A stretch of DNA of 64,000 nt. Origin: JAKFWF01 sp963732635 (lineage in GTDB: Bacteria > Pseudomonadota > Alphaproteobacteria > Rhizobiales > Hyphomicrobiaceae). Below the pieces are notes generated by a model. It searched no databases, had not been told where the DNA came from, and saw only the letters and a list, made by a program, of their open reading frames with translations. Made by a program: the position numbers and the translations under genes. Position 1 is the first letter of the stretch; every line of letters begins with the position of its first letter. The stretch lies in NCBI GenBank assembly GCA_963732635.1, contig CAVTAL010000012.1, positions 1-64,000 on the forward strand, in the 5' to 3' direction. This document shows positions 9,421 through 18,885 of this stretch, one piece after another.

Positions 9421-9648
9421 TCAGCGCTTGACGCAGCCCTGCATGCAGGCCTGAAACTGGGCGTCGCAACTGGCGCTGCCCTTGGTGCGGATGCGGCAGT
9501 CGCTATGCGCGGCGCGGCAGGCTGACACGCAGGAATTGCCTTCGGCATTGGCGCACGACACCGCGCCGTCGGTGAGGGCAGCGCCGAAGCCGGTCAACGC
9601 CGTGATCGATGCCAGGCCCGCGAGCATGATAAAAGAACGTCTGCGCAT
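9421..9648 (-). CDS. Small exported Cys-rich protein, unknown
   Basis: A 75-residue protein. The N-terminus MRRRSFIMLAGLASI has an RRRSFIML stretch like a Tat signal followed by a hydrophobic core, with likely cleavage around residues 27-33. The mature part has seven cysteines (VSC, NSC, SAC, SDC, ASC, QAC, QGC) in about 45 residues, with CxxxC spacing, and could hold disulfides or metal. I do not recognise a family. It is transcribed alone and divergently from glyS across a 340-base gap. The second small Cys-rich export candidate in this 10 kb, the Csp1-like protein, may be unrelated. Confidence 0.65.
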   Translation of the reverse strand: MRRRSFIMLAGLASITALTGFGAALTDGAVSCANAEGNSCVSACRAAHSDCRIRTKGSASCDAQFQACMQGCVKR

Positions 9649-9990
9649 GGCCTACTCCCTTGACCGGGAAGAATTTTATTTGAATCGGAACGGCCAAGTT
9701 CACATGTCCAAAGCCGCCGCTCGGTGTTGCTTCCAGCCGACTACGCCCTCTACGATGAACGGAACCTGAACCGGATTTGAGCGCCAAGGATAGCTTGGAC
9801 CCGCGCGCTGTCAGTTCACGATTTCGCGTGCTCGATCCGGATCGTACTCCAAGGCTCGCGCCGTGGCCTGGATCGCGCCTCGTAGCTGTCTGCATCTGTC
9901 GGGCATTTGACCTTGGCCGTTGCCCCCCGGCCCTAGCTCTCGTAAGTAGCGACACCTGTTGAACGAAAAGCCCCAAGGCCGGTCACGCCC
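9649..9990. other. Divergent intergenic region between Cys-rich gene and glyS
   Basis: About 340 bases with no supported gene. It should hold the promoters of the small Cys-rich gene (minus) and glyS (plus). I looked for glyQ, which usually precedes glyS in this group, and for a glycine riboswitch or T-box, and saw none. Confidence 0.5.
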
Positions 9991-12114
9991 ATGTCCGAAC
10001 TATTGCTCGAACTATTCTCCGAGGAAATCCCCGCCCGCATGCAGGCGCGTGCCGCCGAAGATCTGGGCAAGTTGGTGGGCGACGGCCTGAAAGCGGCGGG
10101 CCTCGCGACTGGTGAAATGCGTACCTACACGACGCCGCGCCGCCTGACCCTGGTGATCGACAAGGTTGCAGCCGGGTCGGACGCCGTGCGCGAGGAAAAG
10201 AAGGGGCCGCGCACGAACGCGCCAGATCAGGCAATCCAGGGGTTCCTGAAAGGCGCCGGCTTCAAGTCGCTTGATGAGGCGACGTTGGTCAAGGACGCCA
10301 AGAAGGGTGACTTCTACGTCGCAGTCATCGAGAAGCCGGGCCGGCCAGCCGCGGATATCATTGCCGCTGTGGTGGTGGATACCATCGCCAAATTTCCGTG
10401 GCCGAAGTCGATGCGCTGGGGCGCGGGGATGCTCGCGTGGGTTCGGCCACTGCATTCGATCTTGTGCCTGCTCGGCGGTAAAGTGGTGCCGGTTGTAGTC
10501 GGCGGCATCGAGGCGTCGGATTCGACCGAAGGACATCGCTTTCTTTCGCCCGGCCGTTTCAAAGTCCGCGATTTCGCCGACTACGAAAAAAAGCTGAAGG
10601 CCGCACATGTGCTGATTGATCCGGCAGAACGCAGCCGGATGATCGGCGAACAGGCCAAGGCGATCGCGAAGGCCAACAAGCTCGAATTGGTCGAGGACGA
10701 GGGCTTGCTCGCCGAAAACGCTGGGCTCAACGAGTGGCCGACCGTTCTGATGGGCACATTCGATGAATTGTTCCTCGACGTGCCGGCCGAGTGCCTGACA
10801 ACGTCGATGAGGGCGCACCAGAAGTGCTTTTCACTACGTGATCCCAAGACCGGAAAACTCGCCAATCGCTTTTTGCTGGTGTCTAACCTCATCGCCAGCG
10901 ACGGCGGCAAGGAAATCATCCACGGCAACCAGAAGGTGATCCGGGCTCGGCTCAGCGATGCCAAGTTCTTCTGGGATCAAGACCTGAAACGCAAGCTAGA
11001 GCCGATGCACTTCGAGCTCAAAGGCATCACCTTCCACGAGAAACTTGGTTCGCAGTGGGACCGCATGGAGCGGATCACCGAACTTGCCCGCCAGATCGCT
11101 GGTGCGGTTGACGCCGAACCGGAACTCGCTGGTCGTGCCGCGCAGTTATGCAAGGCTGATCTCGTATCCGGCATGGTTGGCGAGTTCCCCGAGCTGCAAG
11201 GCTTGATGGGCCGCTACCTCGCCGAGGCCGAGCATATGGACCCGCGCATCGCGCGCGCCATCGAGCTGCACTACAAGCCAAGGGGCGCCGGTGACACGGT
11301 GCCGCGCGAAGACCAGGGCGACGCAGTCGCGATCGCGGTGGCGCTGGCCGACAAGCTCGACACGCTGGTTGGCTTTTGGGCGATCAACGAAAAGCCGACC
11401 GGTTCCGGCGATCCCTATCAGCTGCGCCGCGCGGCGCTGGGTTTCATCCGGATCGTGCTGGAGAACGACCTGCGACTGCCACTGCTGCCGGCAATCCAAA
11501 AGCATTATACTGATCGACTCACCAAGCCGACGTCGACACTGTCGCCGACCGAGGTACTGGTGCGCGGCGTCGACGCCCATGCGCTGGGACTCGATCTGTT
11601 GTCGTTCTTCGCCGATCGTCTCAAGGTCTACATGCGCGATCAGGGCGCGCGGCACGACCTGATCGACGCGGTATTCGCGCTCGGCGGTCAGGATGACCTC
11701 GCGCTGATCGTCAAGCGGGTCAACGCGTTGGGCGAATTCCTCAAGACCGACGACGGCGCCAACCTGCTCGCCGGCGTCAAGCGCGCGGCAAATATCCTAG
11801 GGCTCGAGGAGAAAAAGGATAAGGACAGCTATGCTGGTGCCTATGATCTGAAGCTCCTGAAAGAGCCGGAAGAGCTGAAACTCGCCGCCGCCATCGAGAG
11901 CGTGAAGCAGGACACCACGGCCGCGATCAATGTCGAGAACTTCGCCGGCGCCATGCGGGCGCTGGCCGAATTGCGAAGTCCTGTCGACGCCTTCTTTGAG
12001 AAGGTGACCGTTAATGACAAAGACCCCGACATCCGCCGCAATCGGCTCAAAATGCTGTCCGAGATCCGAACCGCGACCCTGCAGGTTGCGGATTTTTCGA
12101 AAATCGCGGGGTGA
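9991..12114 (+). CDS. glyS: Glycine--tRNA ligase beta subunit
   Basis: A 707-residue GlyS, the tRNA-binding beta subunit of the heterotetrameric bacterial glycyl-tRNA synthetase. The N-terminus MSELLLELFSEEIPARMQ is diagnostic, and the hallmark segments TTPRRLTLVID, GDPYQLRRAALG and KRAANIL are present in order through the HD-like and anticodon-binding regions. The length is normal. The alpha subunit gene glyQ is not immediately upstream; a small exported-protein gene sits there in the opposite direction. The gene is essential and its frame is intact. Confidence 0.97.
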   Translation: MSELLLELFSEEIPARMQARAAEDLGKLVGDGLKAAGLATGEMRTYTTPRRLTLVIDKVAAGSDAVREEKKGPRTNAPDQAIQGFLKGAGFKSLDEATLVKDAKKGDFYVAVIEKPGRPAADIIAAVVVDTIAKFPWPKSMRWGAGMLAWVRPLHSILCLLGGKVVPVVVGGIEASDSTEGHRFLSPGRFKVRDFADYEKKLKAAHVLIDPAERSRMIGEQAKAIAKANKLELVEDEGLLAENAGLNEWPTVLMGTFDELFLDVPAECLTTSMRAHQKCFSLRDPKTGKLANRFLLVSNLIASDGGKEIIHGNQKVIRARLSDAKFFWDQDLKRKLEPMHFELKGITFHEKLGSQWDRMERITELARQIAGAVDAEPELAGRAAQLCKADLVSGMVGEFPELQGLMGRYLAEAEHMDPRIARAIELHYKPRGAGDTVPREDQGDAVAIAVALADKLDTLVGFWAINEKPTGSGDPYQLRRAALGFIRIVLENDLRLPLLPAIQKHYTDRLTKPTSTLSPTEVLVRGVDAHALGLDLLSFFADRLKVYMRDQGARHDLIDAVFALGGQDDLALIVKRVNALGEFLKTDDGANLLAGVKRAANILGLEEKKDKDSYAGAYDLKLLKEPEELKLAAAIESVKQDTTAAINVENFAGAMRALAELRSPVDAFFEKVTVNDKDPDIRRNRLKMLSEIRTATLQVADFSKIAG

Positions 12115-12289
12115 AGTTGTGCAGCACGATTCTCCCGGCTTGCCTTCCCAGAAGGGCCACGGCGATGGGCGTATCCGGGGGCGTGTCCCATTGGTCAGGC
12201 CGCGATTCTGGGTCTTGTCGCTTACGCGCGCTTCCGGGCATGCAGAGGCTGGTATTGCCTTATGTTGTTGACGACGGTGCGTGCGCCCC

Positions 12290-13186
12290 ATGACTTCCGC
12301 CCCACAAATCTTCGATACGGCTCAACTCGCGCGCTACCGGCAACGCGCGGCGGCGAAGATTGGCGCGCATGATTTTCTGCTGCAGCGGGTTTCCGAGGAT
12401 TTCGCCGACCGGCTCGATGCGGTGAAACGGCAGTTCAGGCAAGTCCTCGATCTCGGCGCGCATCACGGTGTCATTGGCCGCGCGCTAGGGAACAGGCCGG
12501 GTATCGCGAACGTCATCAGCGCCGATGCGTCGCCGGCAATGCTCGAACAATGCCCAGAGTCGCGCGTGCTGTGCGATCTTGAGGAACTGCCGTTCGCCGA
12601 GGCACAATTCGACCTCGTGGTGTCGGGTCTCGCGCTTCACCTCGTCAATGACCTGCCCGGCACGCTGATCCAGATCCGCCGCATCCTGAAGCCGGACGGA
12701 CTGTTCCTTGGGGCGGTGCTTGGCGGTGCGACGCTCACCGAACTGCGTCAGGCCTTCGTCGAGGCCGAATCCGAAATCGAAGGTGGAGCAAGCCCGCGCG
12801 TCGCACCATTCGCTGACGTGCGCGATCTGGGCAGCCTGCTGCAGCGGGCAGGCTTCGCGCTGCCGGTGGTCGATGCCGATATGATCACCGTTGCCTACGC
12901 GACGCCGCTGCACCTGATGCGCGAGATCCGCGCGTTTGGCGCCGCCAACATGCTGGTCGAGCGGCGGCGCACGCCACTGAAACGGGCAACCTTGATGCGC
13001 GCCGCCGAAATCTATGCCGAGCGGTTCTCGCGTGCCGACGGCCGCGTCACCGCGACGTTCGAGATCATCACGCTGACCGGCTGGGCGCCGCACGAAAGTC
13101 AGCAGAAACCGTTGCGCCCCGGTTCAGCCAAGACGCGCCTCGCCGATGCCTTGGGAGTGCCTGAGTACAAGCCCGACGAGAAATAG
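12290..13186 (+). CDS. Class I SAM methyltransferase (NDUFAF5/BioC-like)
   Basis: A 298-residue SAM-dependent methyltransferase. It has a Rossmann-type motif I (VLDLGAHHGVIGRAL, with GAHHG in place of the usual GxGxG), an acidic residue after strand 2 (ISADASPAML) and motif IV in FDLVVSGLALHLVNDLPG, followed by RILKPDGLFLGAVLGG. The sequence style (DTAQLARYRQRA at the start, PLHLMREIRAFGAANML later) matches the alphaproteobacterial homologue of NDUFAF5, a complex I assembly hydroxylase in mitochondria, and of BioC. Start is ATG 12290; a GTG at 12281 is an alternative. It converges on kdgK with six bases between stops. Confidence 0.85.
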   Translation: MTSAPQIFDTAQLARYRQRAAAKIGAHDFLLQRVSEDFADRLDAVKRQFRQVLDLGAHHGVIGRALGNRPGIANVISADASPAMLEQCPESRVLCDLEELPFAEAQFDLVVSGLALHLVNDLPGTLIQIRRILKPDGLFLGAVLGGATLTELRQAFVEAESEIEGGASPRVAPFADVRDLGSLLQRAGFALPVVDADMITVAYATPLHLMREIRAFGAANMLVERRRTPLKRATLMRAAEIYAERFSRADGRVTATFEIITLTGWAPHESQQKPLRPGSAKTRLADALGVPEYKPDEK

Positions 13187-13192
13187 CGCGAA

Positions 13193-14149
13193 CTACTTCA
13201 ACACAACATCCGTTGCGGCCTTCGGCACGATCGCGCCGCGATGCTGGATGACGACGCCGGCCAGCCGATGGGCGAGAACGGCAGCATCGGCCGGCGCATC
13301 ACCGGCCAGCCGGCGCGCGAGATAGCCTGCGTTGAAGCTGTCGCCGGCGGCCGTGGTGTCGACCGGCTTCACGGTCTCGGGACAAGCAACCAGCGTGTCG
13401 TGGCCGGCGGATCGGATCAGCGCGCCCTCGGCTCCCTGTTTGACGATGATTTCCGATACCCCGAGCGCAGAAAGGCGGTCAGCGGTACTATTCGGTGTGG
13501 CGTCGTTCCATAGCGCCTGTTCGTCGTCGAAGGTCGGCAGCGCAATGTGGCTCAGGGCCCAGAACCGCGCGAACGTCGACCGTGCGCGTTCAATATCCCC
13601 GCCCCAGCCGCGCGGCCGGTAGTTGCTATCCATGGCGATGGTCGCACCACGCGCACGCGCGCGCCCTAGCGCTTGGGCAAAAGCGTCGAGGCCTTTTGGC
13701 GCATAGAGTGACAGTGTGATGCCGGAAAAATAGACGAGGCGGGCGCTGGCGACGGCGTCTGCAACCGTGGGTGCGTTCGCGCATTCGAACAGCTCACGGG
13801 CAGCGGCGCGGTCGCGCCAGTACCAGAACGAGCGTTCGCCCTCGGGTGTGGTCTCGATCAGATATAGGCCCGGCATGCGGCCCGGCAGAATGGTGATAAG
13901 GTCGGTCGAGACCTGCTCGGCGCGCGCAGCAGCCACAATGCCTCGACTGTAGGGATCGTCGCCGATTGCTGTTGCGTAGGCAACTGCGACGCCGGCGCGG
14001 ACCATGTAAGCCGCAGTATTGAAAGTGTCACCGCCGAAGGCCAGGGCGAAACGGCCATCGGTACCGCGCGACAATTCGACCATGCACTCACCGATTGAAA
14101 TCACGGCGCCGGATGGGCGGATGGCAACGGCGGCTGCGGGTTTGGGCAT
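13193..14149 (-). CDS. kdgK: 2-dehydro-3-deoxygluconokinase (PfkB sugar kinase)
   Basis: A PfkB/ribokinase-family kinase of about 318 residues. The N-terminal GECMVELS and FGGDTFNTA segments match KdgK, and the C-terminal PfkB signature DTTAAGDSFNAGYL carries the catalytic Asp in GD. It would phosphorylate 2-keto-3-deoxygluconate to KDPG for the Entner-Doudoroff pathway; no KDPG aldolase is nearby. I chose ATG 14149 because upstream in-frame codons reach into the divergent ugd promoter and give a low-complexity Pro-rich leader. Substrate assignment rests on recalled family similarity and other PfkB sugars remain possible. Confidence 0.82.
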   Translation of the reverse strand: MPKPAAAVAIRPSGAVISIGECMVELSRGTDGRFALAFGGDTFNTAAYMVRAGVAVAYATAIGDDPYSRGIVAAARAEQVSTDLITILPGRMPGLYLIETTPEGERSFWYWRDRAAARELFECANAPTVADAVASARLVYFSGITLSLYAPKGLDAFAQALGRARARGATIAMDSNYRPRGWGGDIERARSTFARFWALSHIALPTFDDEQALWNDATPNSTADRLSALGVSEIIVKQGAEGALIRSAGHDTLVACPETVKPVDTTAAGDSFNAGYLARRLAGDAPADAAVLAHRLAGVVIQHRGAIVPKAATDVVLK

Positions 14150-14279
14150 GGCGATGTTCGGGCTCGGTGGTAACGGTGATGGCGGTTGGCAGCAAAGCAC
14201 GGCGGCCCCCGCCTTGAAAGGTCCGCCGATCTGGCCTACGCCTCGCCCATTCGGGACGCACTCGCCTCGGGGATTCGCG

Positions 14280-15596
14280 ATGAAAATCTGTATGATTGGC
14301 GCCGGCTATGTCGGGCTCGTCTCGGCGGTCTGTTTTTCAGAGTTCGGCTGGACCGTGACCTGCGTCGACAAGGAGCAGTCGCGCATCGACAGTCTGCTGC
14401 GCGGCGAGGTGCCGATCTACGAGCCCGGCCTCGACGATCTGATGGTGCGCAATGTCGCGGCCAAGCGACTGTTCTTCACCAAGGATCTGGCGGCGGCGGC
14501 GAGCGACGCCGATCTGATCTTCCTCGCCGTCGGCACGCCGATGCGCCGGGGCGACGGCCACGCCGACCTGTCCTATGTGTTCCAGGCGGTCGAGGAGATC
14601 GCGCCGCACTTGAACGGCTTCACGGTGCTGACCACCAAGTCGACGGTGCCGGTCGGCACCAGCCGCGAGATCGAGCGCCGGCTGCGCAGCCTTCGCCCCG
14701 ACGCCGACTTCGCCGTGTGCTCGAACCCGGAGTTCCTGCGCGAGGGCTCGGCGATCCAGGACTTCACCCATCCCGACCGGGTGCTGGTCGGCTGCGACGA
14801 GCCGCGCGCCAAGGCGGTGATGGAGCGCCTCTACAAGCCGCTCGCCTTGCGCAATGCGCCGTTGATGTTCGTCAATCGGGAATCGGCGGAGCTGGCGAAG
14901 TATGCCGCCAACGCCTTCCTTGCCATGAAGATCAGCTTTATCAACGAGGTGGCGGATCTTTGCGAGGAAGTGGGCGCCGACGTGCAGGAAGTGGCGAGTG
15001 CCATCGGCAAGGACCGGCGGATCGGCGACAAGTTCCTGCATCCGGGGCCGGGCTATGGCGGCTCGTGCTTCCCGAAGGACGTGTCGGCGCTGGCCCGCAC
15101 CGCCCGCGAGCATCGCGCGCCGCTGTCGCTGATCGAGCAGGTCGGCCGCGTCAACGACGAGCGCAAGATCGCGATGGCCGGCCGCATCGAGAAGGCCGCC
15201 GGCGGCTCGGTGCGCGACAAGACGGTGGCGATATTGGGCGTCACCTTCAAGCCCAACACCGACGACATGCGCGACGCGCCGAGCCTCGTTATCGTGCCGA
15301 TGCTGGTCGAGAGGGGCGCGCGGGTGCAGGTCTACGATCCGCAAGGGCGCAAGCACGGCGAGAAGGAACTCGAAGGCGTGGCGTGGTGCGAGGATGCGCT
15401 GGCGGCGGCGGCGGGCGCCGACGTCACGGTGGTGCTGACCGAGTGGAACGAGTTCCGCGCGCTCAGTCTCGAGGCGCTGAAAGCCGCCATGCGTGGTAAT
15501 GCGCTGATCGACCTGCGCAACATGTTCCAGCCGCAAGACGCGATCGCGGCCGGCTTCAGCTACACCAGCATCGGCCGGCCGGCGAAGGTTGGGTGA
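14280..15596 (+). CDS. ugd: UDP-glucose 6-dehydrogenase
   Basis: A 438-residue NAD-dependent dehydrogenase that oxidises UDP-glucose to UDP-glucuronate, a precursor for acidic polysaccharides. It begins MKICMIGAGYVGLVSA (NAD site), continues with TKSTVPVGTS and NPEFLREGSA, and has the catalytic Cys in GYGGSCFPKD and Lys in FLAMKISFINE. The C-terminal UDP-binding part has GVTFKPNTDDMRDAPS. The length is standard. It is divergent from kdgK across about 130 bases. A second nucleotide-sugar dehydrogenase of another subfamily is at 28156. Confidence 0.96.
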   Translation: MKICMIGAGYVGLVSAVCFSEFGWTVTCVDKEQSRIDSLLRGEVPIYEPGLDDLMVRNVAAKRLFFTKDLAAAASDADLIFLAVGTPMRRGDGHADLSYVFQAVEEIAPHLNGFTVLTTKSTVPVGTSREIERRLRSLRPDADFAVCSNPEFLREGSAIQDFTHPDRVLVGCDEPRAKAVMERLYKPLALRNAPLMFVNRESAELAKYAANAFLAMKISFINEVADLCEEVGADVQEVASAIGKDRRIGDKFLHPGPGYGGSCFPKDVSALARTAREHRAPLSLIEQVGRVNDERKIAMAGRIEKAAGGSVRDKTVAILGVTFKPNTDDMRDAPSLVIVPMLVERGARVQVYDPQGRKHGEKELEGVAWCEDALAAAAGADVTVVLTEWNEFRALSLEALKAAMRGNALIDLRNMFQPQDAIAAGFSYTSIGRPAKVG

Positions 15597-15666
15597 CGGG
15601 GATGCGGGCGGCGGAATCCGGCCGGCGCTGCAACTCAATTATCGGTAGACGGGGTTTGTCATTGTC

Positions 15667-17397
15667 ATGATCGAACTGCATGCCGATCCACCCAAGGCGC
15701 CGCGTGTTGCGGTCACGCTTGGCGGCGCGTTGAACTGGTTCCGGCAGGCTTGGGACCGTACCTCCGGCGGCAATCCATGGCTGCTGACCGGCGCGCTCGT
15801 ACTGTGCGCCATCGTGGCGCTGCCGATCCTCACAGTGCTGTCGAATATCTTCGCAACGTCGAACGGCACCCTCGGTCACCTCGCCCGCACCATCTTGCCG
15901 GGGATTCTGTTCAATACGATTGGATTGCTGCTGCTGGTTGGGATCGGCACGGCGGTGATCGGTACCGGCTGCGCCTGGCTCGTCACCATGTACAAGTTCC
16001 CACTGAGCAGCGTTTTTGCATGGCTCTTGATGCTGCCAATGGCGATGCCAGCATATATTATTGGTTATGCCTATACCGATTTCCTGACCTTCGCCGGACC
16101 GCTACAGAGCGGGCTGAGAGCGGCGTTCGGCTGGACCCGTGACGATTACTGGTTTCCGAATCTGCAGAGCCTCTGGGGCGTCAGCCTGATGCTGACGCTT
16201 GTGCTCTATCCGTACGTCTATTTTCTGACGCGCTCGGCGTTCCTCGACCAGTCGCTGACTGCGCTCGATGTCGCGCGCACGCTCGGCCACAGCGGTCGCG
16301 ACCGCTTCTTCAAGGTGGCGCTCCCGCTCGCCCGGCCGTCGATCGCGGCTGGGCTGGCGCTCGCGCTGATGGAGACGCTGGCCGACCTTGGCACGGTGCA
16401 GTATTTTGGCATCGACACGTTCACGACGGCGATCTACCGCACTTGGTTCGGCATGGGCGACCGCATCGCCGCCGGCAAGCTCGCCAGCGGCCTCTTACTG
16501 TTCGTCGCCATCCTGGTCGTGCTTGAGCAGTGGGCGCGCCGGCAGAGCCGGTTCCACGCCAAGGGCCGCAAGCAGTGGGTGATCTCGCGCACCAAGCTGA
16601 CAGGTTGGCGCAGCGCTCTGGCGGTTGCCGCGTGCGTGACACCGGTGCTGCTCGGCTTCTTGGTTCCGGTTGCCATCCTGCTAGGACTGCATTTCGAAGG
16701 CGGCGATAATCTGTTCGGCACGCGTTTCCTCAGGCTGGCCTGGAATACCTTTTCGCTGGCTGGTGTCGCGGCAGTGATCGTCACCGCCGCCGGCTTGTTC
16801 GTCGCCTACACCCTGCGGCTCGCCACATCCGAGCGGCTACGCAGTCTACTCAGGCTCGCGACCTTCGGATATGCGCTGCCCGGCACGGTGATCGCGGTCG
16901 GCATCCTGGTTTCGCTCGGTGCCATTGATAGAGGTCTCGATGGGGCGTTTCGAAGCGTGTTCGGAATCTCGACCGGGTTATTGTTGAGCGGCAGTATCGC
17001 GGCGCTGCTTTTTGCCTATCTGGTTCGGTTCCTGGCGGTGGCGGTCGGTGGGCTCGAGGCCGGCTTCGGACGGATCCCGGAAAGCATGGATCAGGTCGCG
17101 CGAACGCTTGGCTGCACCAGTGGCGAAGTGATGAGGCGGGTGCATCTACCACTACTCAGCCGACCACTGATGACTGCTAGCGTGCTGGTCTTCGTTGATG
17201 TGCTGAAGGAATTGCCGGCGACACTGATCATCCGACCATTTAATTTCGATACGCTCGCCGTACGGGTTTACCAACTGGCCGCCGACGAGCGCCTCGCCGA
17301 AGCGTCGACCGGTGCACTCGTGATTGTTTCCATCGGGTTGTTGTCCGTCGGGCTGCTGGCCAGTCTGGTGCGCGGCGCCAAACGAAGTATGAGATAG
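15667..17397 (+). CDS. Ferric iron-type ABC transporter permease (FbpB/SfuB-like), fused double domain
   Basis: A 576-residue inner membrane protein with about twelve hydrophobic segments in two BPD_transp_1 halves. The EAA loops for ATPase contact are visible in each half: DVARTLGHSGRDRFFKVALP near residue 200 and DQVARTLGCTSGEVMRRVHLP near residue 478. Two fused permease halves of this length are typical of Fe(III) importers of the Fbp/Sfu/Hit class. No periplasmic binding protein or ATPase gene lies next to it, so the rest of the transporter must be elsewhere. Its TAG stop is directly followed by the GTG start of the K+ channel gene, so the two are translationally coupled. Confidence 0.88.
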   Translation: MIELHADPPKAPRVAVTLGGALNWFRQAWDRTSGGNPWLLTGALVLCAIVALPILTVLSNIFATSNGTLGHLARTILPGILFNTIGLLLLVGIGTAVIGTGCAWLVTMYKFPLSSVFAWLLMLPMAMPAYIIGYAYTDFLTFAGPLQSGLRAAFGWTRDDYWFPNLQSLWGVSLMLTLVLYPYVYFLTRSAFLDQSLTALDVARTLGHSGRDRFFKVALPLARPSIAAGLALALMETLADLGTVQYFGIDTFTTAIYRTWFGMGDRIAAGKLASGLLLFVAILVVLEQWARRQSRFHAKGRKQWVISRTKLTGWRSALAVAACVTPVLLGFLVPVAILLGLHFEGGDNLFGTRFLRLAWNTFSLAGVAAVIVTAAGLFVAYTLRLATSERLRSLLRLATFGYALPGTVIAVGILVSLGAIDRGLDGAFRSVFGISTGLLLSGSIAALLFAYLVRFLAVAVGGLEAGFGRIPESMDQVARTLGCTSGEVMRRVHLPLLSRPLMTASVLVFVDVLKELPATLIIRPFNFDTLAVRVYQLAADERLAEASTGALVIVSIGLLSVGLLASLVRGAKRSMR

Positions 17398-18588
17398 GTG
17401 ACGGTGATGCCGAAGGCGGTCGTCGCGGAATTGTGGTCACAGCGGGCGCGTCGCCTGGTCCATCACGCCTTGGAAGCGGGGTTCGGTCACTCGCTGACCG
17501 GCACCTTCGTGAGCGGCTTCGTGATCTCATTGGCAATGGCGAATGTGCTCGCCTGCGCGGCATGGTCAGTGCCGGATATCCGCGCGGCGTATGGACCTTG
17601 GATCTCGGCCTTCGATGTCGTGTCGGCGCTGATCTTCGGAGGTGAGTACCTGTTGCGTCTATGGTCCTGCACCGAGTTGCCGTTTTTCGCTCAAGGCGCG
17701 CCTTGGCGTGAGCGACTGCGCTATGCGGCGCAGCCGATGCAGGTGGTTGATCTGCTGTCGTTCGTGCCAACCATGGTTGGGTTGCTTACTGGCATCAGCA
17801 TGTGGGCGGCGATGATGCTACGCTTCCTCAAGATTGCGCGCTACAGCCCGGCGCTGCATACGCTCGGCCGAGTCATCGCGGCCGAGCGTGGCGCCCTGTT
17901 CGGAGCCCTGGTGATCATGTCTGGGCTTGTGATGTTCGCCGCGACGGTGATGTATTTCATCGAGCGCCACGTGCAGCCGGTGACTTTCGGCAGTATTCCG
18001 GCGGCGGCCTGGTGGTCGGTGGTGACACTGGCCACAATCGGTTACGGAGACGCGGTGCCGATCACGCCGCTGGGCAAATTGTTCGCCGGCGTTATGGTGA
18101 TTGCCGGTATCGCCGCTTTCGCCTTGCCGTTTGGTATCATCGCCACGGGTTTCGGCCGTGAGGCGACGCGGCGCGACTTCCTGGTGTCGTGGCTGCTGGT
18201 GGCACGGGTGCCGTTGTTCGGCGGTCTCGATGCGGCGGCGGTGTCGCAGATCATCACACTGCTGCATTCGCGGACTTTCGAGACGGGTGATGTGATCGTC
18301 AGGCGCGGCATGCCCGGCGACAGCATGTTCTTCCTGGTCTCCGGCGATGTTATCGTTGAGACCGAAACCGGTGAAGTGCTGTTGAAGGAGGGCGACTTCT
18401 TCGGCGAGATGGCGCTGCTTGAGCATCGGCCGCGCTCCAGTACGGTGCGGGCGTCGACGCGGGTCCGCGCCCTGGTGCTTGATCGCGAGGATCTTGAGCG
18501 GCTCGCCCGCCGGCATCCGGCGATCATGGCGCGCATTCGCGAGGTGGCCGCCAGCCGGCGCCGCACTGACAAGGGGCAGATCGCCTGA
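17398..18588 (+). CDS. Cyclic-nucleotide-gated potassium channel (MlotiK1-like)
   Basis: A 396-residue channel. Six transmembrane segments occupy roughly residues 30-255, with a pore helix and selectivity filter TIGYGD at 213-218. The S4 region (LRFLKIARYSPAL) has few positive charges, as in MlotiK1. A linker leads to a cyclic-nucleotide-binding domain (about 275-390) with GMPGDSMFFLVSGDV and the phosphate-binding cassette GDFFGEMALLEHRPRSSTVRA, where Glu and Arg contact cAMP. The family conducts K+ when cAMP binds. The start is GTG 17398, abutting the permease stop; an ATG three codons in is the alternative. Confidence 0.93.
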   Translation: MTVMPKAVVAELWSQRARRLVHHALEAGFGHSLTGTFVSGFVISLAMANVLACAAWSVPDIRAAYGPWISAFDVVSALIFGGEYLLRLWSCTELPFFAQGAPWRERLRYAAQPMQVVDLLSFVPTMVGLLTGISMWAAMMLRFLKIARYSPALHTLGRVIAAERGALFGALVIMSGLVMFAATVMYFIERHVQPVTFGSIPAAAWWSVVTLATIGYGDAVPITPLGKLFAGVMVIAGIAAFALPFGIIATGFGREATRRDFLVSWLLVARVPLFGGLDAAAVSQIITLLHSRTFETGDVIVRRGMPGDSMFFLVSGDVIVETETGEVLLKEGDFFGEMALLEHRPRSSTVRASTRVRALVLDREDLERLARRHPAIMARIREVAASRRRTDKGQIA

Positions 18589-18591
18589 GGC

Positions 18592-18885
18592 TCAAGCGGC
18601 GGCGGCCAGGTTCAAGCGGCGGGCAAGACTTGGCCATTTCAGGGCAATGTGGCGGGCGCACCTGGCCTTCATCCGATGCTTGATCGGCGCGAATGCCCAG
18701 CGGTCGATCTGGTCGCTCATGCACTTGCAGGCGAGATAGGCGCCGAACGCCTTGGCGAACTCCGCCCAGCTGAGCCGCGGAAACCAGACCACGATATCGA
18801 CGATGTCGAAATCGAGCAGCCACTTGTCGAGCAGACCGGAGAACGGGACGACGATCGCGAGATCGCAGGGAAGAAAAATCGGCAT
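18592..18885 (-). CDS. Hypothetical protein, 97 residues
   Basis: A minus-strand reading frame of 97 codons, convergent with the channel gene and three bases from its stop. The protein is rich in Trp, Phe and Leu in its first half (KWLLDFDIVDIVVWFPRLSW) and basic in its second half (HRMKARCARHIALKWPSLAR). I recognise no family. No Shine-Dalgarno is evident before ATG 18885. The amino acid composition looks more like a real protein than an accidental frame, but support is modest. Confidence 0.45.
   Translation of the reverse strand: MPIFLPCDLAIVVPFSGLLDKWLLDFDIVDIVVWFPRLSWAEFAKAFGAYLACKCMSDQIDRWAFAPIKHRMKARCARHIALKWPSLARRLNLAAAA

Noticed and set aside
14186..15499. Long open frame overlapping ugd in another frame
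   Set aside because: Arg/Gly/Ala-rich shadow; the ugd frame carries all catalytic motifs.
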